From Desulfonema magnum (lineage in GTDB: Bacteria; Desulfobacterota; Desulfobacteria; Desulfobacterales; 4be13): a stretch of 64,000 bases of DNA. The stretch lies in NCBI RefSeq assembly GCF_017377395.1, contig NZ_CP061800.1, positions 7,213,633 through 7,277,632 of the forward strand, given 5' to 3'. The notes beneath the pieces were generated by a model. It was not told where the DNA came from. It was given only the letters and a program-made list of their open reading frames with translations, and did not search any database. Of this stretch, positions 55,348 to 64,000 are shown piece by piece; within the stretch, counting starts at the first letter, position 1, and each line of letters opens with the position of its first letter. The position numbers and the translations under genes were made by a program.

Positions 55348-55571
55348 TTTTGTTCCCATGCATCGGCTCATCTCGTTCCCATGCCTCTGTCGGACGGGGT
55401 TTTCAACCCTGTCCGGCAAAATGTTATGCTTCTGAAAGTAGTACAGGGAAAAGGGATAAGAAAGGGAAGGTGCGTTTTCCTTTTCTTATCCCCTTTCCCT
55501 GTACTTTCGGCCGGACTGTCAACAAAATCCGTCAGAATCAGAAAAAAAGAATGTCATGCAACGTCTTCAAA
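55348..55571. repeat. REP-like palindrome and a second inverted repeat
   Basis: 55391-55415 is CGGACGGGGTT-TTC-AACCCTGTCCG. 55441-55504 is a long near-perfect inverted repeat (GTACAGGGAAAAGGGATAAG ... CTTATCCCCTTTCCCTGTAC). It separates convergent genes; the second could stop transcripts from either side. No gene is seen. Confidence 0.75.
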
Positions 55572-56354
55572 TTATTCTCCGATACTCACCTCAACTTCGG
55601 CGGACTGAATTAAAACCCCGTTAAAACTGATCTGAGGCTTAATCACTTTGGTAATGATTTGCTCTCCCGGGCCGAATTCATCTGACGGAACAAACCTTGC
55701 ATGAATTGTCATTCCCTCTGCAAAGGGTTTTCCGAGCAGTTCAGTGAGTTCATAGCCTTTGTCATTAAACGCCTGTTCCAGCCTTTTTAATGAATTTTTC
55801 AATGCTGTGAGGCCCTTTGTATGTTCCGGCATATGCTCTGTTCTTTTACGCATCCGATGAATCTCCTGACCGACTCGGAGTGCTAATGTGTGATCGGTTG
55901 AAACAGGGAATTCCGAAGGCGGAGAATGGTCCGAAGGCCCGATAAGTCCTGTCAATTCTGATGCTGATTTAATAATCTGCGAAATAAGTGTGTTTTCAGT
56001 TTGATGAATTTTTTCGCATAAAATATCCAGAATAAAGCCTAACTTTTTTTTCAGCATGAGTAAAACGATAATCATTGCCGACAAAAGCGCGAGAACAGAA
56101 AATATCCCATATAAAAGCAGATCATGTTGAAAATTATCAGTCTGTCTTACCTCCTTTTTCCGCAACATACCCTGAATCACTTTGATCCTTTGGTTTTGTT
56201 CGAGAATTGTGTTTCTTAAAACAGCGACTGACTTTTCAAGCGAGCTGATTGTCTCGGTGAGTTTAAGGATTTCTGTTTGAAACAGCTTTCTGTCAATAAG
56301 TAAAAAGATTATCATCAAAAGCAAAAAGGATATTATGGTTATATTTTTTTTCAT
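55572..56354 (-). CDS. Membrane coiled-coil protein with a GrpE-like C-terminal domain
   Basis: The product is 260 residues. An N-terminal membrane helix (ITIISFLLLMIIFLLIDRKL), a coiled coil (~28-65) and a second membrane helix (~80-103, YGIFSVLALLSAMIIVLLML) precede a cytoplasmic part. The last ~70 residues (LGKPFAEGMTIHARFVPSDE, VIKPQISFNGVLIQSAEVEV) resemble the beta domain of GrpE-like exchange factors. Similar domains occur beside Hsp70-like proteins, but none is adjacent here. Function unknown. Confidence 0.65.
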   Translation of the reverse strand: MKKNITIISFLLLMIIFLLIDRKLFQTEILKLTETISSLEKSVAVLRNTILEQNQRIKVIQGMLRKKEVRQTDNFQHDLLLYGIFSVLALLSAMIIVLLMLKKKLGFILDILCEKIHQTENTLISQIIKSASELTGLIGPSDHSPPSEFPVSTDHTLALRVGQEIHRMRKRTEHMPEHTKGLTALKNSLKRLEQAFNDKGYELTELLGKPFAEGMTIHARFVPSDEFGPGEQIITKVIKPQISFNGVLIQSAEVEVSIGE

Positions 56355-56960
56355 TTTTTACTTTTCATTTCTCAGTTTCTATACCTGATAACTTCTGATT
56401 ATATACTCACCACTGGCATAATCTGAGATTTTTTCAGAAGCCTGATTTCCGGTTCCGGCAGGCAGTACTGTCACATATCCGGACTGCGAAAATTATTTTT
56501 CGAACACACACTGCGCGAACAGCGAAAAATAAGTACTTATCCATAAGTTTTCGATAGTTGACCGGGGAAGAAACTCGGTTTTTTTTTCCGGAATGACCCT
56601 CCGCCCGTGACGGAAAAAGCCGGGTTTTCTTGCCGCCCACAGAAAAAAATGTATAAAAAATTTCGCACTCCGGACGGCTGGCGTTCGTTACGGGTCTCCG
56701 TGAACCGAATATCCGGCATATTTGTTTCTTCTCAAGCTGCTGTTTTCCGGGAATATCCGCCCGGAGCTTTGTAAAAACAGATTCCCGAAATCAGAGCCTG
56801 AAACTTATTATAATCAGGATAATTTTCAAAAGCAAGCCCCGCGAGGATGATATCATTTCGGTGATACGGGTCAGGGAGAGTTGAACCAAACTAAGAAGAT
56901 AATAAGCACCTATCCATAAATTTTCTGATATTTTTTATGATTCGGAGTGCTGAAATGAAA
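56355..56960. repeat. Non-coding region of MITE fragments
   Basis: A family-A fragment at 56530-56645 begins TAAGTACTTATCCATAAGTT. A family-B fragment at about 56700-56817 matches the inner and right part of 23816-24035 and ends TTATTATAATCAG. A further family-A-like end, TAAGCACCTATCCATAAATT, is at 56903. The elements are stacked next to the IS630-type insertion. No gene is seen. Confidence 0.75.
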
Positions 56961-58128
56961 TAAGTACCTGACCAAAAGTTTTTTATAAATATTTAATCAA
57001 AAATTTTTTAACTATTATGAGAACTCGACAGTATACTGAGAACCCAGATTCAATAAAATATTATCAAGATGTTCTTCCAGTTTGGAGAATGAAATATACG
57101 CGGAGAAAGGGCAGCCACTCGTATTTGATTTTACGCCACAGTATTTCGATAAGATTCAGTTCGGGAGAATATGTGGGTAAGAATTTTATATTCAGCCCTT
57201 TTTTATGCCACTCAGGCAGACATGACAGGAACTTTCTGCTCTTATGAACGGGTGAATTGTCCATGATTACAAAGGTTTTTTGCGAAATCGCCTCGCTGAA
57301 GCTGTCGAAACAGGCGATCACGAGATCAGCGTCCGTTCCTCCGCCTTCGAATATGAAAGGTGTGAAATTGTTCTCTTTGTTCATAAATGCGAGAACATTG
57401 AGACGGGAACCGGCGGCGGAGGGGACTTCGATATATTCGCCCTTCGGCTGCCAGGCGTAAGGCACACAGGGGGTCGGACAGAAACCGGATTCGTCAAAAT
57501 AGCGGACATCGATTTCTCCGTTCTCCCGACGTTTCTCCAGGTCGGCGATTTTTTCCTGTGCCTTCTCAAATTTCTCATCGTCCCGTTTTCCTCTGAGAGA
57601 TTTGCGGATCCGTTTCCAGGTCCGTTTCTTTTTAATCACACGTCTCACAGCGGATTTGCTGACTTTCTTACCCCGGTCATCTTCGAGGACGGCGATGATT
57701 TTGTTCACCGAACGGGGTTCCTCCTCAACCATCTGATGAATGTGATCCTCATCCTCCGGGGTCAGAACACAGGGGCGGCCGGAACGCGGACGGTCATACA
57801 GTCCTCTGAGACCGTTTTCCTCCCACCTGTCTGGCAGGTCATCTCACAGATATCCGCTATTTTTTTCACCTGCCGACCTTTGTTGCTGAGAATTATGACA
57901 CGCGCCCTGTCGCGCACCCTGGCACACGGGTGATTCTTCTGCGCGGACTGCAGGGTGGTCAGTTCGGGTTCCGTCAGATCGAGGACTTTTTTCATAACGC
58001 AGACTCCTTTCGGCAAATTTCGGATTATTTTCATGTCTGCCATAAACTATATGTCATATTTTTTTATTGTCAATAAATTATTGAACAAATATTTAAATAA
58101 ATATAAAAAATTTTTGGTCAGATACTTA
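56961..58128. mobile_element. IS630-type insertion sequence, decayed
   Basis: The 1168-bp element is bounded by inverted ends TAAGTACCTGACCAAAAGTT (56961) and TTTTTGGTCAGATACTTA (ending 58128), each starting with TA, the target of IS630/Tc1-type elements. It encodes one minus-strand transposase that is frameshifted. Its ends resemble those of the family-A MITEs, so these may be non-autonomous relatives. Confidence 0.88.
57015..57995 (-). pseudogene. IS630-family transposase, two frameshifts
   Basis: Three pieces of one gene. ATG 57995 (AAAGGAG upstream) reads MKKVLDLTEPELTTLQSAQK with a helix-turn-helix region and breaks after ADICEMTCQT; the next piece, WEENGLRGLYDRPRSGRP, is in another frame, which fits loss of ~7 nt between short CAG repeats. 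The DDE domain follows (RYFDESGFCPTP, FVIMDNSPVHKSRKF, FLPTYSPELNLIEILWRKIK) and is intact. Near 57105-57095 one extra base shifts the end; the other frame gives SAYISFSKLEEHLDNILLN and a stop at 57015. The element should be inactive unless helped by another copy. Confidence 0.88.
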
Positions 58129-58481
58129 AATCCATTATAATCAGTTTTTTTCTTGTGAATCAGTCGCTAATCTGAAATAATATATAAATATCTGATTTCA
58201 GGGCCTCAGGTTCGTATCAGTGCGCCCGCCCGGCTCGGTTTGAAAAAACTGAGCCATATTTGCCAATCTGGCAAGAGTATTAAGATAAGAATTACCTGCT
58301 GATTCTGCTTAGAAATCTTACGATTCTGTAATTAATATGGCCGAACTCTTACAATTTTGCAAGGTCTGAGCACCTTGTTTCTATGTTTTTTTCAATCATA
58401 TCCATCTGAACTGAAACATAATTTAATATTTTTTATCATAATGGCATGTCTTTTGCTAATAATTAAATCAGGAGTCAGATA
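58129..58481. other. Intergenic region upstream of glnD
   Basis: AAATCCATTATAATCAG at 58128-58144 is a family-B end directly after the IS. The remaining ~330 bp is AT-rich and holds the glnD promoter region; no clear -35/-10 pair can be singled out. Confidence 0.5.
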
Positions 58482-61094
58482 ATGAGAAACACAAATGAAC
58501 ACACTTCAGATATACTTCGGAAAAATCGGGAGCAGCTGATATCAAATTTTTTAAACGGAGACGTTCCTGATTTCCTGGAGCAGAATGCCCGGCTTTTGGA
58601 TGATTATTTCCGTGAAAGCTTTGAAAAAAGCATGGTGGGTCTCAGGATGGTCATAAATAAAACCCCCTATGCCATTATTGCTCTGGGGGGATATGGCAGA
58701 GGAGAACAGTGCATCCATTCAGATGTGGATATTCTTTTTCTTTTTGAAAAAAATGTTCCGGATGTGGCTGAGGAACTGATTCAGGAAGTTGTGTATCCGC
58801 TTTGGGATATCGGGCTTGATGTGGGCCATGCGACACGGTCGCTTGAAGAATGTGTGGAGCTTGCGGGTCTTGACATTGAGGTGATGACATCTCTTCTGGA
58901 CTCCAGATTCATATGCGGCATGTCTTTTCTGTATTCAAAGCTGACAGAGAAGCTCAGGAAAAAAATTGTTCTCAGACGAGCAGACAAGTTTATTCGCTGG
59001 CTGATTGAAAAAAACCGGGAGCGGCATGAGTATTTCGGAGATTCAGCATATCTGCTTGAGCCGAATCTCAAGGAGGGTCAGGGGGGATTAAGAGACTACC
59101 ATACGCTGTTATGGATTGCCCGGATAAGAACAAATGTCAGGCAGCCCAGGGATATGGAATACTACGGATGCCTTTCCCATGACGAATTTAACTCGCTCAC
59201 AGAGTCGCTTTCATTTATCTGGGAAGTGAGAAATCGTCTGCACTTTATGGCCGGGAGAAAATATGACCAGCTTCATTTTGAATATCAGGAAAAACTTGCC
59301 AGTGCCATGAACTTCAGAAAAGTAAACGGACAGCAGTCCGTGGAGGTCTTTTTAGGCAGGCTTCATGCACAAATGGAGTTTATAAAACAGCGGCATCTCT
59401 TGTTTCTTTATGAATTGGAGAATACAAAAACGCAAAAACGCAAAAAAAAGCTTACGCAGCAGACCAAAACAGAAGGTCTGGAAGTGAAAAAAGGAACGCT
59501 TCAGTTTGCTTTTCCCGAGGAAATTTTTAACACGCCTGATCTTATGATAAAAATATTCGAGGAAAGCGCCCGCCTGAAACTCCCCTTAGGCCCGGAGGCC
59601 AGGCGTCTTATGAAAGATTTTATACATCTTATTGACGATGACTTCAGAAATTCTCCTTCTGCTGTGAAATCATTTGAACGAATTCTGGCCACGCCCGCGC
59701 CCACATTCAACGTGCTGAATGAAATGTTAAACACAGGATTCCTGATTCAGTTTATTCCTGAATTCAGCCACATTGAGAGTCGGATTCAATACGACGAATA
59801 TCATCTTTATCCTGTGGATAAACATTCGCTGCGTACTGTTCGGATCATAAAAAAATTCGGCACATCCGAAGACCCTTTGAATGACCGTTTATGCGCTGAT
59901 CTGTATGAGGAAATTACTGACAAAATCCTGCTGCTCTGGGGAGCGCTGCTTCATGATATTGGCAAGGGAGAGCCAGGGGGAAATCATTCGCAAAAAGGCG
60001 AGGAGATCGTTTGCAACATACTCACGAAAAAAGGTTACAGTCCTGAAGCTGTTGAAACGGTGTCATTTCTGGTTCGGGAACATTTGCTTCTGATAAAGAC
60101 TGCCACAAGAAGGGATATCAATGATGAAGAAACAGCTATTTTCTGTGCCAGAAAGATAAAGGACACCCAGCGTCTGAAGATGCTTTACCTGCTGACCGTC
60201 GCAGATTCCGTTTCCACCGGGCCCAAGGCTTGGAATGACTGGACATCAACTCTCTTAAGAGACCTTTTCCTGAAAGTGTTAAGTATTCTGGAAAAAGGGG
60301 AACTTGCAACAACCGAGGCCGTTGAGATCATTGAAAAGAAAAAAGCGGATATTCTGAGGTCAGCGTCAGCATCACAGGAGCGGGAGGATATGGAAACGCT
60401 TTTTAATGTCATGTCCCCCCGATACTTGCTGAATACCCTTTCCCAGGATATTCTGGACCATATCAGACTGTATGAAAAACTCGGGAATGCTGATTTTGTG
60501 TGGGAAGTGGTCAGTAATCCTGATTTAAACACAAGGACGCTTACCATCTGTGCAAAGGACCGTCCCGGGCTTGTTTCAAAGATTGCAGGCGTATTCACAT
60601 TAAACAGCATCAATATTCTCGATGTCCGGATATTTACATGGCGAAACAATATTGCCCTTGATGTGTTTGAAGTCAATCCTCCTCCGGATCAGGTCTTTGA
60701 GGAAGAAAAATGGCAGCACGCAAAGGAAAATCTTCAGGCAGCCCTGTCAGGCCAGTTGGAACTCGCTGCAAAACTCAGTGAGAAGATGTCTGATTATGGT
60801 ATCTCCAAACCCCGAACACAGGAACGACCGCTTAAAATTGTTGTGGATAATGACAGCTCCAGTTTTTTCACTATTGTCGAAGTGTTCACCTACGACTTTC
60901 CCGGACTGCTGTTCAGAATTACGGATGCACTTTTCAGATGCAAGCTTGATGTATGGGTTGCCAAAATTGCCACAAAAATTGATCAGGTGGTTGATGTCTT
61001 TTATATCAGGGATTTTGACGGACAAAAGGCGGATTCTCCGGATCAGATAGCAGCAATAAAGGCGGCCATAGAGGAGATACTGCCAAATGAATGA
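58482..61094 (+). CDS. glnD: Bifunctional uridylyltransferase/uridylyl-removing enzyme GlnD
   Basis: The product is 870 residues, normal for the family, with CAGGAG upstream. GlnD uridylylates PII at low glutamine and removes UMP at high glutamine. The nucleotidyltransferase domain has GGYGRGEQCIHSDVDILFLF (G-G-x-G-R and D-x-D), then the glnD helical domain (LLEPNLKEGQGGLRDYHTLL), the HD domain (LLWGALLHDIGKGEPGGNHS) with the metal-binding His-Asp pair, and two C-terminal ACT domains (CAKDRPGLVSKIAGVFTLNS; TYDFPGLLFRITDALFRCKL) that sense glutamine. No PII or glnA gene is adjacent. Confidence 0.96.
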   Translation: MRNTNEHTSDILRKNREQLISNFLNGDVPDFLEQNARLLDDYFRESFEKSMVGLRMVINKTPYAIIALGGYGRGEQCIHSDVDILFLFEKNVPDVAEELIQEVVYPLWDIGLDVGHATRSLEECVELAGLDIEVMTSLLDSRFICGMSFLYSKLTEKLRKKIVLRRADKFIRWLIEKNRERHEYFGDSAYLLEPNLKEGQGGLRDYHTLLWIARIRTNVRQPRDMEYYGCLSHDEFNSLTESLSFIWEVRNRLHFMAGRKYDQLHFEYQEKLASAMNFRKVNGQQSVEVFLGRLHAQMEFIKQRHLLFLYELENTKTQKRKKKLTQQTKTEGLEVKKGTLQFAFPEEIFNTPDLMIKIFEESARLKLPLGPEARRLMKDFIHLIDDDFRNSPSAVKSFERILATPAPTFNVLNEMLNTGFLIQFIPEFSHIESRIQYDEYHLYPVDKHSLRTVRIIKKFGTSEDPLNDRLCADLYEEITDKILLLWGALLHDIGKGEPGGNHSQKGEEIVCNILTKKGYSPEAVETVSFLVREHLLLIKTATRRDINDEETAIFCARKIKDTQRLKMLYLLTVADSVSTGPKAWNDWTSTLLRDLFLKVLSILEKGELATTEAVEIIEKKKADILRSASASQEREDMETLFNVMSPRYLLNTLSQDILDHIRLYEKLGNADFVWEVVSNPDLNTRTLTICAKDRPGLVSKIAGVFTLNSINILDVRIFTWRNNIALDVFEVNPPPDQVFEEEKWQHAKENLQAALSGQLELAAKLSEKMSDYGISKPRTQERPLKIVVDNDSSSFFTIVEVFTYDFPGLLFRITDALFRCKLDVWVAKIATKIDQVVDVFYIRDFDGQKADSPDQIAAIKAAIEEILPNE

Positions 61095-61100
61095 TTCGCA

Positions 61101-61165
61101 GCCTGATCCGGAATGACTTCAACGGACAAAATGCGGATTCCCCGGAACAAATATTGATAATAAAA
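61101..61165 (+). pseudogene. Remnant of a duplicated GlnD C-terminus
   Basis: CCGGAATGACTTCAACGGAC and AAAATGCGGATTCCCCGGAA match the last codons of glnD (RDFDGQKADSPDQI; here RNDFNGQNADSPEQI). The segment lies just after the glnD stop and leads nowhere, so it is the leftover of a tandem duplication. Confidence 0.75.
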
Positions 61166-61310
61166 AGATACAAAAAATGTACGTTTCTGATTCGGAATCG
61201 GTCCAGCATATTAGCTAAATTACGAAAGGAAATAAATCAGCATGAAAGCAGTATTGTCCTCACAACGTCCCTGTTACACCTCGGAATACAATACTTGGGA
61301 GGAAACGTGT

Positions 61311-61931
61311 ATGAGTAAAAATACAGGCAGGTTTCTTTGGGAAGTAAAACAGCAAACCTCCTTTTCAAACATAAAAACGGTAAAAGTCAGTATCAGATAT
61401 TGTCCTGGCATATTTTCAAAGCTTGTAGGAGTACTCACTTTAAACAATTTTGATATTTTTAATGCAATAAGTTACAGACAGGATGATAAGACTTCTCATA
61501 TTTTCAATGTTCGCGCAATTCCTGGTCAGGTTCTTGATGATAAAGGATTTGTGCGTGCGGAAAACCAACTGGAAGCTGTTTTGTCCGGCAAATTGGATTT
61601 GTCGCTGTTAGTTCATACTAAAATGCCTGTGCCCAGGATTTTCAATTCTGGAGAGCTTCTGCAAACACCGCATGAGGTGATCGTGAGGAATGAAATTGAT
61701 CTGACATTTTCAACGATTGAGGTGCATACTTATGACTTTCCGGGAGTTCTTTTCAGAATTAGCGATGCACTCTTCAGATCTGGTTTTTATGTTTGGACTG
61801 CCAAAATCAGCACAAAAGGCAACCGGGTGTATGATGTTTTTTATGTAAAAGATTTTAAAGACCAGCAGATAAAATCGCCAGAACAGGTGGCGGCAGTAAA
61901 GACAGCCATAAAAAAAGCACTGTCGATATAA
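61311..61931 (+). CDS. Free-standing double ACT-domain protein derived from GlnD
   Basis: The product is 206 residues from ATG 61311, preceded by GGGAGGAAA. It has two ACT domains: VSIRYCPGIFSKLVGVLTLN and VHTYDFPGVLFRISDALFRS. The second, with WTAKISTKGNRVYDVFYVKD and KSPEQVAAVKTAIKKAL, is clearly related to the end of GlnD directly upstream (WVAKIATKIDQVVDVFYIRD; DSPDQIAAIKAAIEEIL). The nucleotidyltransferase and HD domains are absent. It could bind glutamine or another amino acid and modulate GlnD, but this is inference. Confidence 0.85.
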   Translation: MSKNTGRFLWEVKQQTSFSNIKTVKVSIRYCPGIFSKLVGVLTLNNFDIFNAISYRQDDKTSHIFNVRAIPGQVLDDKGFVRAENQLEAVLSGKLDLSLLVHTKMPVPRIFNSGELLQTPHEVIVRNEIDLTFSTIEVHTYDFPGVLFRISDALFRSGFYVWTAKISTKGNRVYDVFYVKDFKDQQIKSPEQVAAVKTAIKKALSI

Positions 61932-61947
61932 TGACAAAAGTGGAGAA

Positions 61948-62145
61948 GAGTGCGAAAATAAAATTTTCGCATAAATTTTTCGGTATAACGGAGTGCGAAA
62001 ATAAAATTTTCGCATGAATTTCTCGGTGTAACGGAGTGCGAAAATTTTATTTTCGCATACATCCCCCCGTGTAACGGAGTGCAAAAATTTTATTTTTGCA
62101 AAGCCCGCAGAAACAAAAACCTTGCGAAAATAAAATTTCCACACT
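61948..62145. repeat. Array of ~43-bp palindromic repeats
   Basis: Units begin GAGTGCGAAAATAAAATTTT then CGCAT and a GTGTAACG end (61948, 61999 and onward). Each contains an inverted TGCGAAAAT...ATTTTCGCA pair. Units one and two have AATAAAATT and units three and four AATTTTATT in the centre. A last degenerate piece ends at about 62145. Too short and alike for CRISPR spacers. Confidence 0.8.
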
Positions 62146-62182
62146 CCTTCTCTCATCAAACTGATGAGTATTATCAGCCCCC

Positions 62183-62830
62183 TCAGCCCCCGTCGCTATC
62201 ACCGTCATCACTGTCATCACCGCTATCACCGCTGTCATTGTCATCTGAAGAAACCAGTGACTCCAAAGTCTGTTTAAAGTGGGCTGAGGCCTGGTCTGCT
62301 GAGATCAGAGAGCGTTCATTTGTGTCAGGAAAGTAACCAAGCATGTTCAGGGTCTCAAACAGTCCCCGAACCTCATCATCGTTTTCAAAATCTTCACATG
62401 ACTGAGTAAAAACAATGGAATAATTCCCAAACTCATCCCGAACTTCAGGAGAAATGAGAATACCATTATCAGGATCAGCATCTGCATCCAGAGATTGCAG
62501 AAATCTGCACATATTGATAACATGAGGATGGGTTTCATCATAAGCGCCGCTGATCAGATCCACCGGTGTAATGATTTCTTTTGCTTTTGTCTGGCCGAGC
62601 AATATGCCTTCCAGAAAAAATGAGATTATTTCTCCCTCACCGTAGTAAAAAAGACCTTCTGCATCGGTCGTGCCGGATTGCGTCATTGTTTCGTACTCCA
62701 CCCCTTCTACCGCGCTGTCCAAAAGGGTCCCTGTTTTTACAACAAAATCCGAATTGTCACAACCGGAAAATATGAACAGCAAGCTGGCAATCATCAACGC
62801 CAGGATTGAATGATTCAATGAAGTTTTCAA
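62183..62830 (-). CDS. Lipoprotein of unknown function
   Basis: The product is about 215 residues from a TTG start with AAAGGAG 8 nt upstream. A lipoprotein signal (LALMIASLLFIFSGC, with lipobox Cys ~24) is followed by LDSAVEGVEYETMTQSGTTD and GLFYYGEGEIISFFLEGILL, a pattern known from secreted bacterial beta-domain proteins. The end is a low-complexity acidic run (SSDDNDSGDSGDDSDDGDSD) from an imperfect trinucleotide-like repeat at about 62190-62245. Probably anchored in the outer membrane. Confidence 0.8.
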   Translation of the reverse strand: MKTSLNHSILALMIASLLFIFSGCDNSDFVVKTGTLLDSAVEGVEYETMTQSGTTDAEGLFYYGEGEIISFFLEGILLGQTKAKEIITPVDLISGAYDETHPHVINMCRFLQSLDADADPDNGILISPEVRDEFGNYSIVFTQSCEDFENDDEVRGLFETLNMLGYFPDTNERSLISADQASAHFKQTLESLVSSDDNDSGDSGDDSDDGDSDGG

Positions 62831-63321
62831 AACTTGTCTCCTTTCTTTATGCTGAATGTTTTATTAATACTCGATGATCAGATTTTCTGACCTGAGCCGG
62901 ACAGCCTGTCATTCCTGCGAAAGCAGGAAACCGTTTTTTGCTGATGCCGAGGTTCCGGGAGCTGTGGATTCCTGCTTTCGCAAGAATGACAAAAAAAACT
63001 TGCTGATCGAGTAATAAGTGTTCCGATCCTGAATATAAAGCATGTAACAGATTGGCTTAATCTGGTAATTATGGGATTACATCCGGTTTTGGAACACTGC
63101 TCATTATCTTGAAACCTATAGTTACCATAAACTTGTTGAAAATGGAAATGAAAAAAGAATAGTCCCATCTGTTTTTTTATTTGGGAAAAGTTTTGTGTGC
63201 AGGTGCATTCCCAAACCCGAAGTTTGGGAACGATGAAAATTGGGAGGTGACGAAATAACGTTTTGAAAAATTAAAATATTATCGTATAAAAATATTTCGG
63301 AAACAGAAAATTGAAAATCTT
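62831..63321. other. Non-coding region with an inverted repeat
   Basis: GTCATTCCTGCGAAAGCAGG (from 62908) and CCTGCTTTCGCAAGAATGAC (to 62990) form an inverted repeat around a 43-nt centre, a repeat also seen in part at about 51600 and 19412. ATTCCCAAACCCGAAGTTTG-GGAAC lies at 63206-63230. No gene is seen. Confidence 0.65.
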
Positions 63322-64000
63322 TTAACGCTTATTTTTTTTCACCTTGGAACGCTTTAAACTTCCTTCGTACATTCTCATGGCTGCCAGCAGCTGCTTCTTT
63401 GTGGGGGTGGTTCTTAGGAATGTCTCTGCCTGTTTTTCATCACCGTTCAGCCCCAGAATCAGCGGCTTAATTATTTTTTTAACCACGCGTTCGCCTTTTC
63501 TCGTAAGTTTGCAAATGGAGTGGTTTCCCTTGCTCAACCGTATCACAAACCCCTGTTTATGGAGTTGTCTGACCGCATTTTTGGTATAGCTTTCACTTGC
63601 ATATCCGGCTAAGTCGGCGAGTTCCGAGGGTCCCATGGTACGATCCGATGCTGACAGGATATCCACAATTTTTTTTATGGCAATCCGATACTTATCTTTT
63701 CCGCCGACCGGATAATCATAAGACACATCTTTTGGATTTTTTCCCGGTATCCACTGATATCCGATATGGTTTTCCCGGGAGGAAAATAAAGTATGTTCGA
63801 TCAGACCTGCCTCGGCTAATTTTGCCACATGCCGGCATTTTCCGTTGCTGTCCCACACAGCGCTGTCACCGCTCAGATCCGAGACTTCCCGGGGCCCGTT
63901 TTCGTAAATATCCAGCAGCACCTGAATTCTGTTAAAATTATGCTTTTCACTGCTGTTTTTTCGGCTTGCCAGAAAGGATTCGCAATTTACTCCGATTTCA
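63322..64000 (-). CDS. Winged-helix protein, N-terminus outside the window
   Basis: The frame is open from 63322 to the window edge, so the GTG at 63921 is not necessarily the start. It encodes at least 225 residues with two winged-helix-like units: IQVLLDIYENGPREVSDLSG then HVAKLAEAGLIEHTLF, and MGPSELADLAGYASESYTKN then AVRQLHKQGFVIRLSKGNHS with LTRKGERVVKKI. The last part is helical and basic (KRSKVKKNKR). It may be a DNA-binding regulator; no target is evident. Confidence 0.65.
   Translation of the reverse strand, partial: EIGVNCESFLASRKNSSEKHNFNRIQVLLDIYENGPREVSDLSGDSAVWDSNGKCRHVAKLAEAGLIEHTLFSSRENHIGYQWIPGKNPKDVSYDYPVGGKDKYRIAIKKIVDILSASDRTMGPSELADLAGYASESYTKNAVRQLHKQGFVIRLSKGNHSICKLTRKGERVVKKIIKPLILGLNGDEKQAETFLRTTPTKKQLLAAMRMYEGSLKRSKVKKNKR

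Noticed and set aside
61948..62145. CRISPR array
   Set aside because: The sequence between the palindromes is short and repeated rather than unique, and no cas gene is near.

Overview
The window looks like chromosomal DNA of a sulfate-reducing Desulfobacterota bacterium, probably Desulfobacterales and close to the filamentous Desulfonema group. The evidence is a large HdrA-type flavoprotein whose frame runs through a UGA that reads as selenocysteine, a fatty-acid operon that carries an acyl-CoA dehydrogenase, queE/queC, glnD and dxr-rseP as housekeeping genes, many large signalling proteins, and heavy loading with toxin-antitoxin modules, conflict ATPases and several families of small inverted-repeat elements. 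The taxonomic call is inference from gene content.

Layout. 1-11.5 kb is an accessory island. It holds the end of an unknown gene, a TIR-AAA ATPase translationally coupled to it, and an AAA ATPase with a membrane segment, YD-type repeats and a PDZ end. After these come BrnT/BrnA, two HicB/HicA pairs, TPR remnants, an RHH-HNH pair and a HEPN-like pair. Decayed copies of the 3' end of the PDZ gene lie between these small modules. 12.1-19.4 kb is one giant secreted protease gene (minus strand) with an S8 domain, a P-domain, tandem cadherin-like domains and a trypsin-like domain that has lost catalytic residues. 20-21.3 kb is queE-queC. 21.5-26.7 kb is repeat-rich and contains a fibronectin-III gene fragment, a truncated secreted beta-helix gene and a PIN toxin-antitoxin pair.

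26.7-28.9 kb is dxr-rseP. 28.9-30.4 kb is non-coding repeats. 30.5-34.9 kb is the selenocysteine HdrA fusion. 35.4-39 kb (minus) is a GGDEF protein, a sugar transferase and a CPBP protease. 39.3-43.7 kb (minus) is rpmF, acyl-CoA dehydrogenase, fabG, acpP and fabF, with three spacers made of heptanucleotide repeats. 44-45.5 kb is gltX and tRNA-Gln(CTG). 45.9-53.2 kb (minus) is a hybrid histidine kinase, a heme-motif PP2C phosphatase, a NadM-like nucleotidyltransferase and a response regulator. 53.7-56.4 kb has another AAA ATPase and a membrane coiled-coil protein. 57-58.1 kb is a decayed IS630-type insertion sequence. 58.5-62 kb is glnD followed by duplicated ACT-domain DNA. The right end has a lipoprotein and a winged-helix protein cut by the window edge.

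Two probably essential genes, gltX and fabF, are each broken by one missing base at a run of five G/C. This could be sequence error, and other frameshifts in the window should be read with that in mind. Longer deletions (about 14 nt in the AAA-PDZ gene, 7 nt in the IS630 transposase) look genuine.
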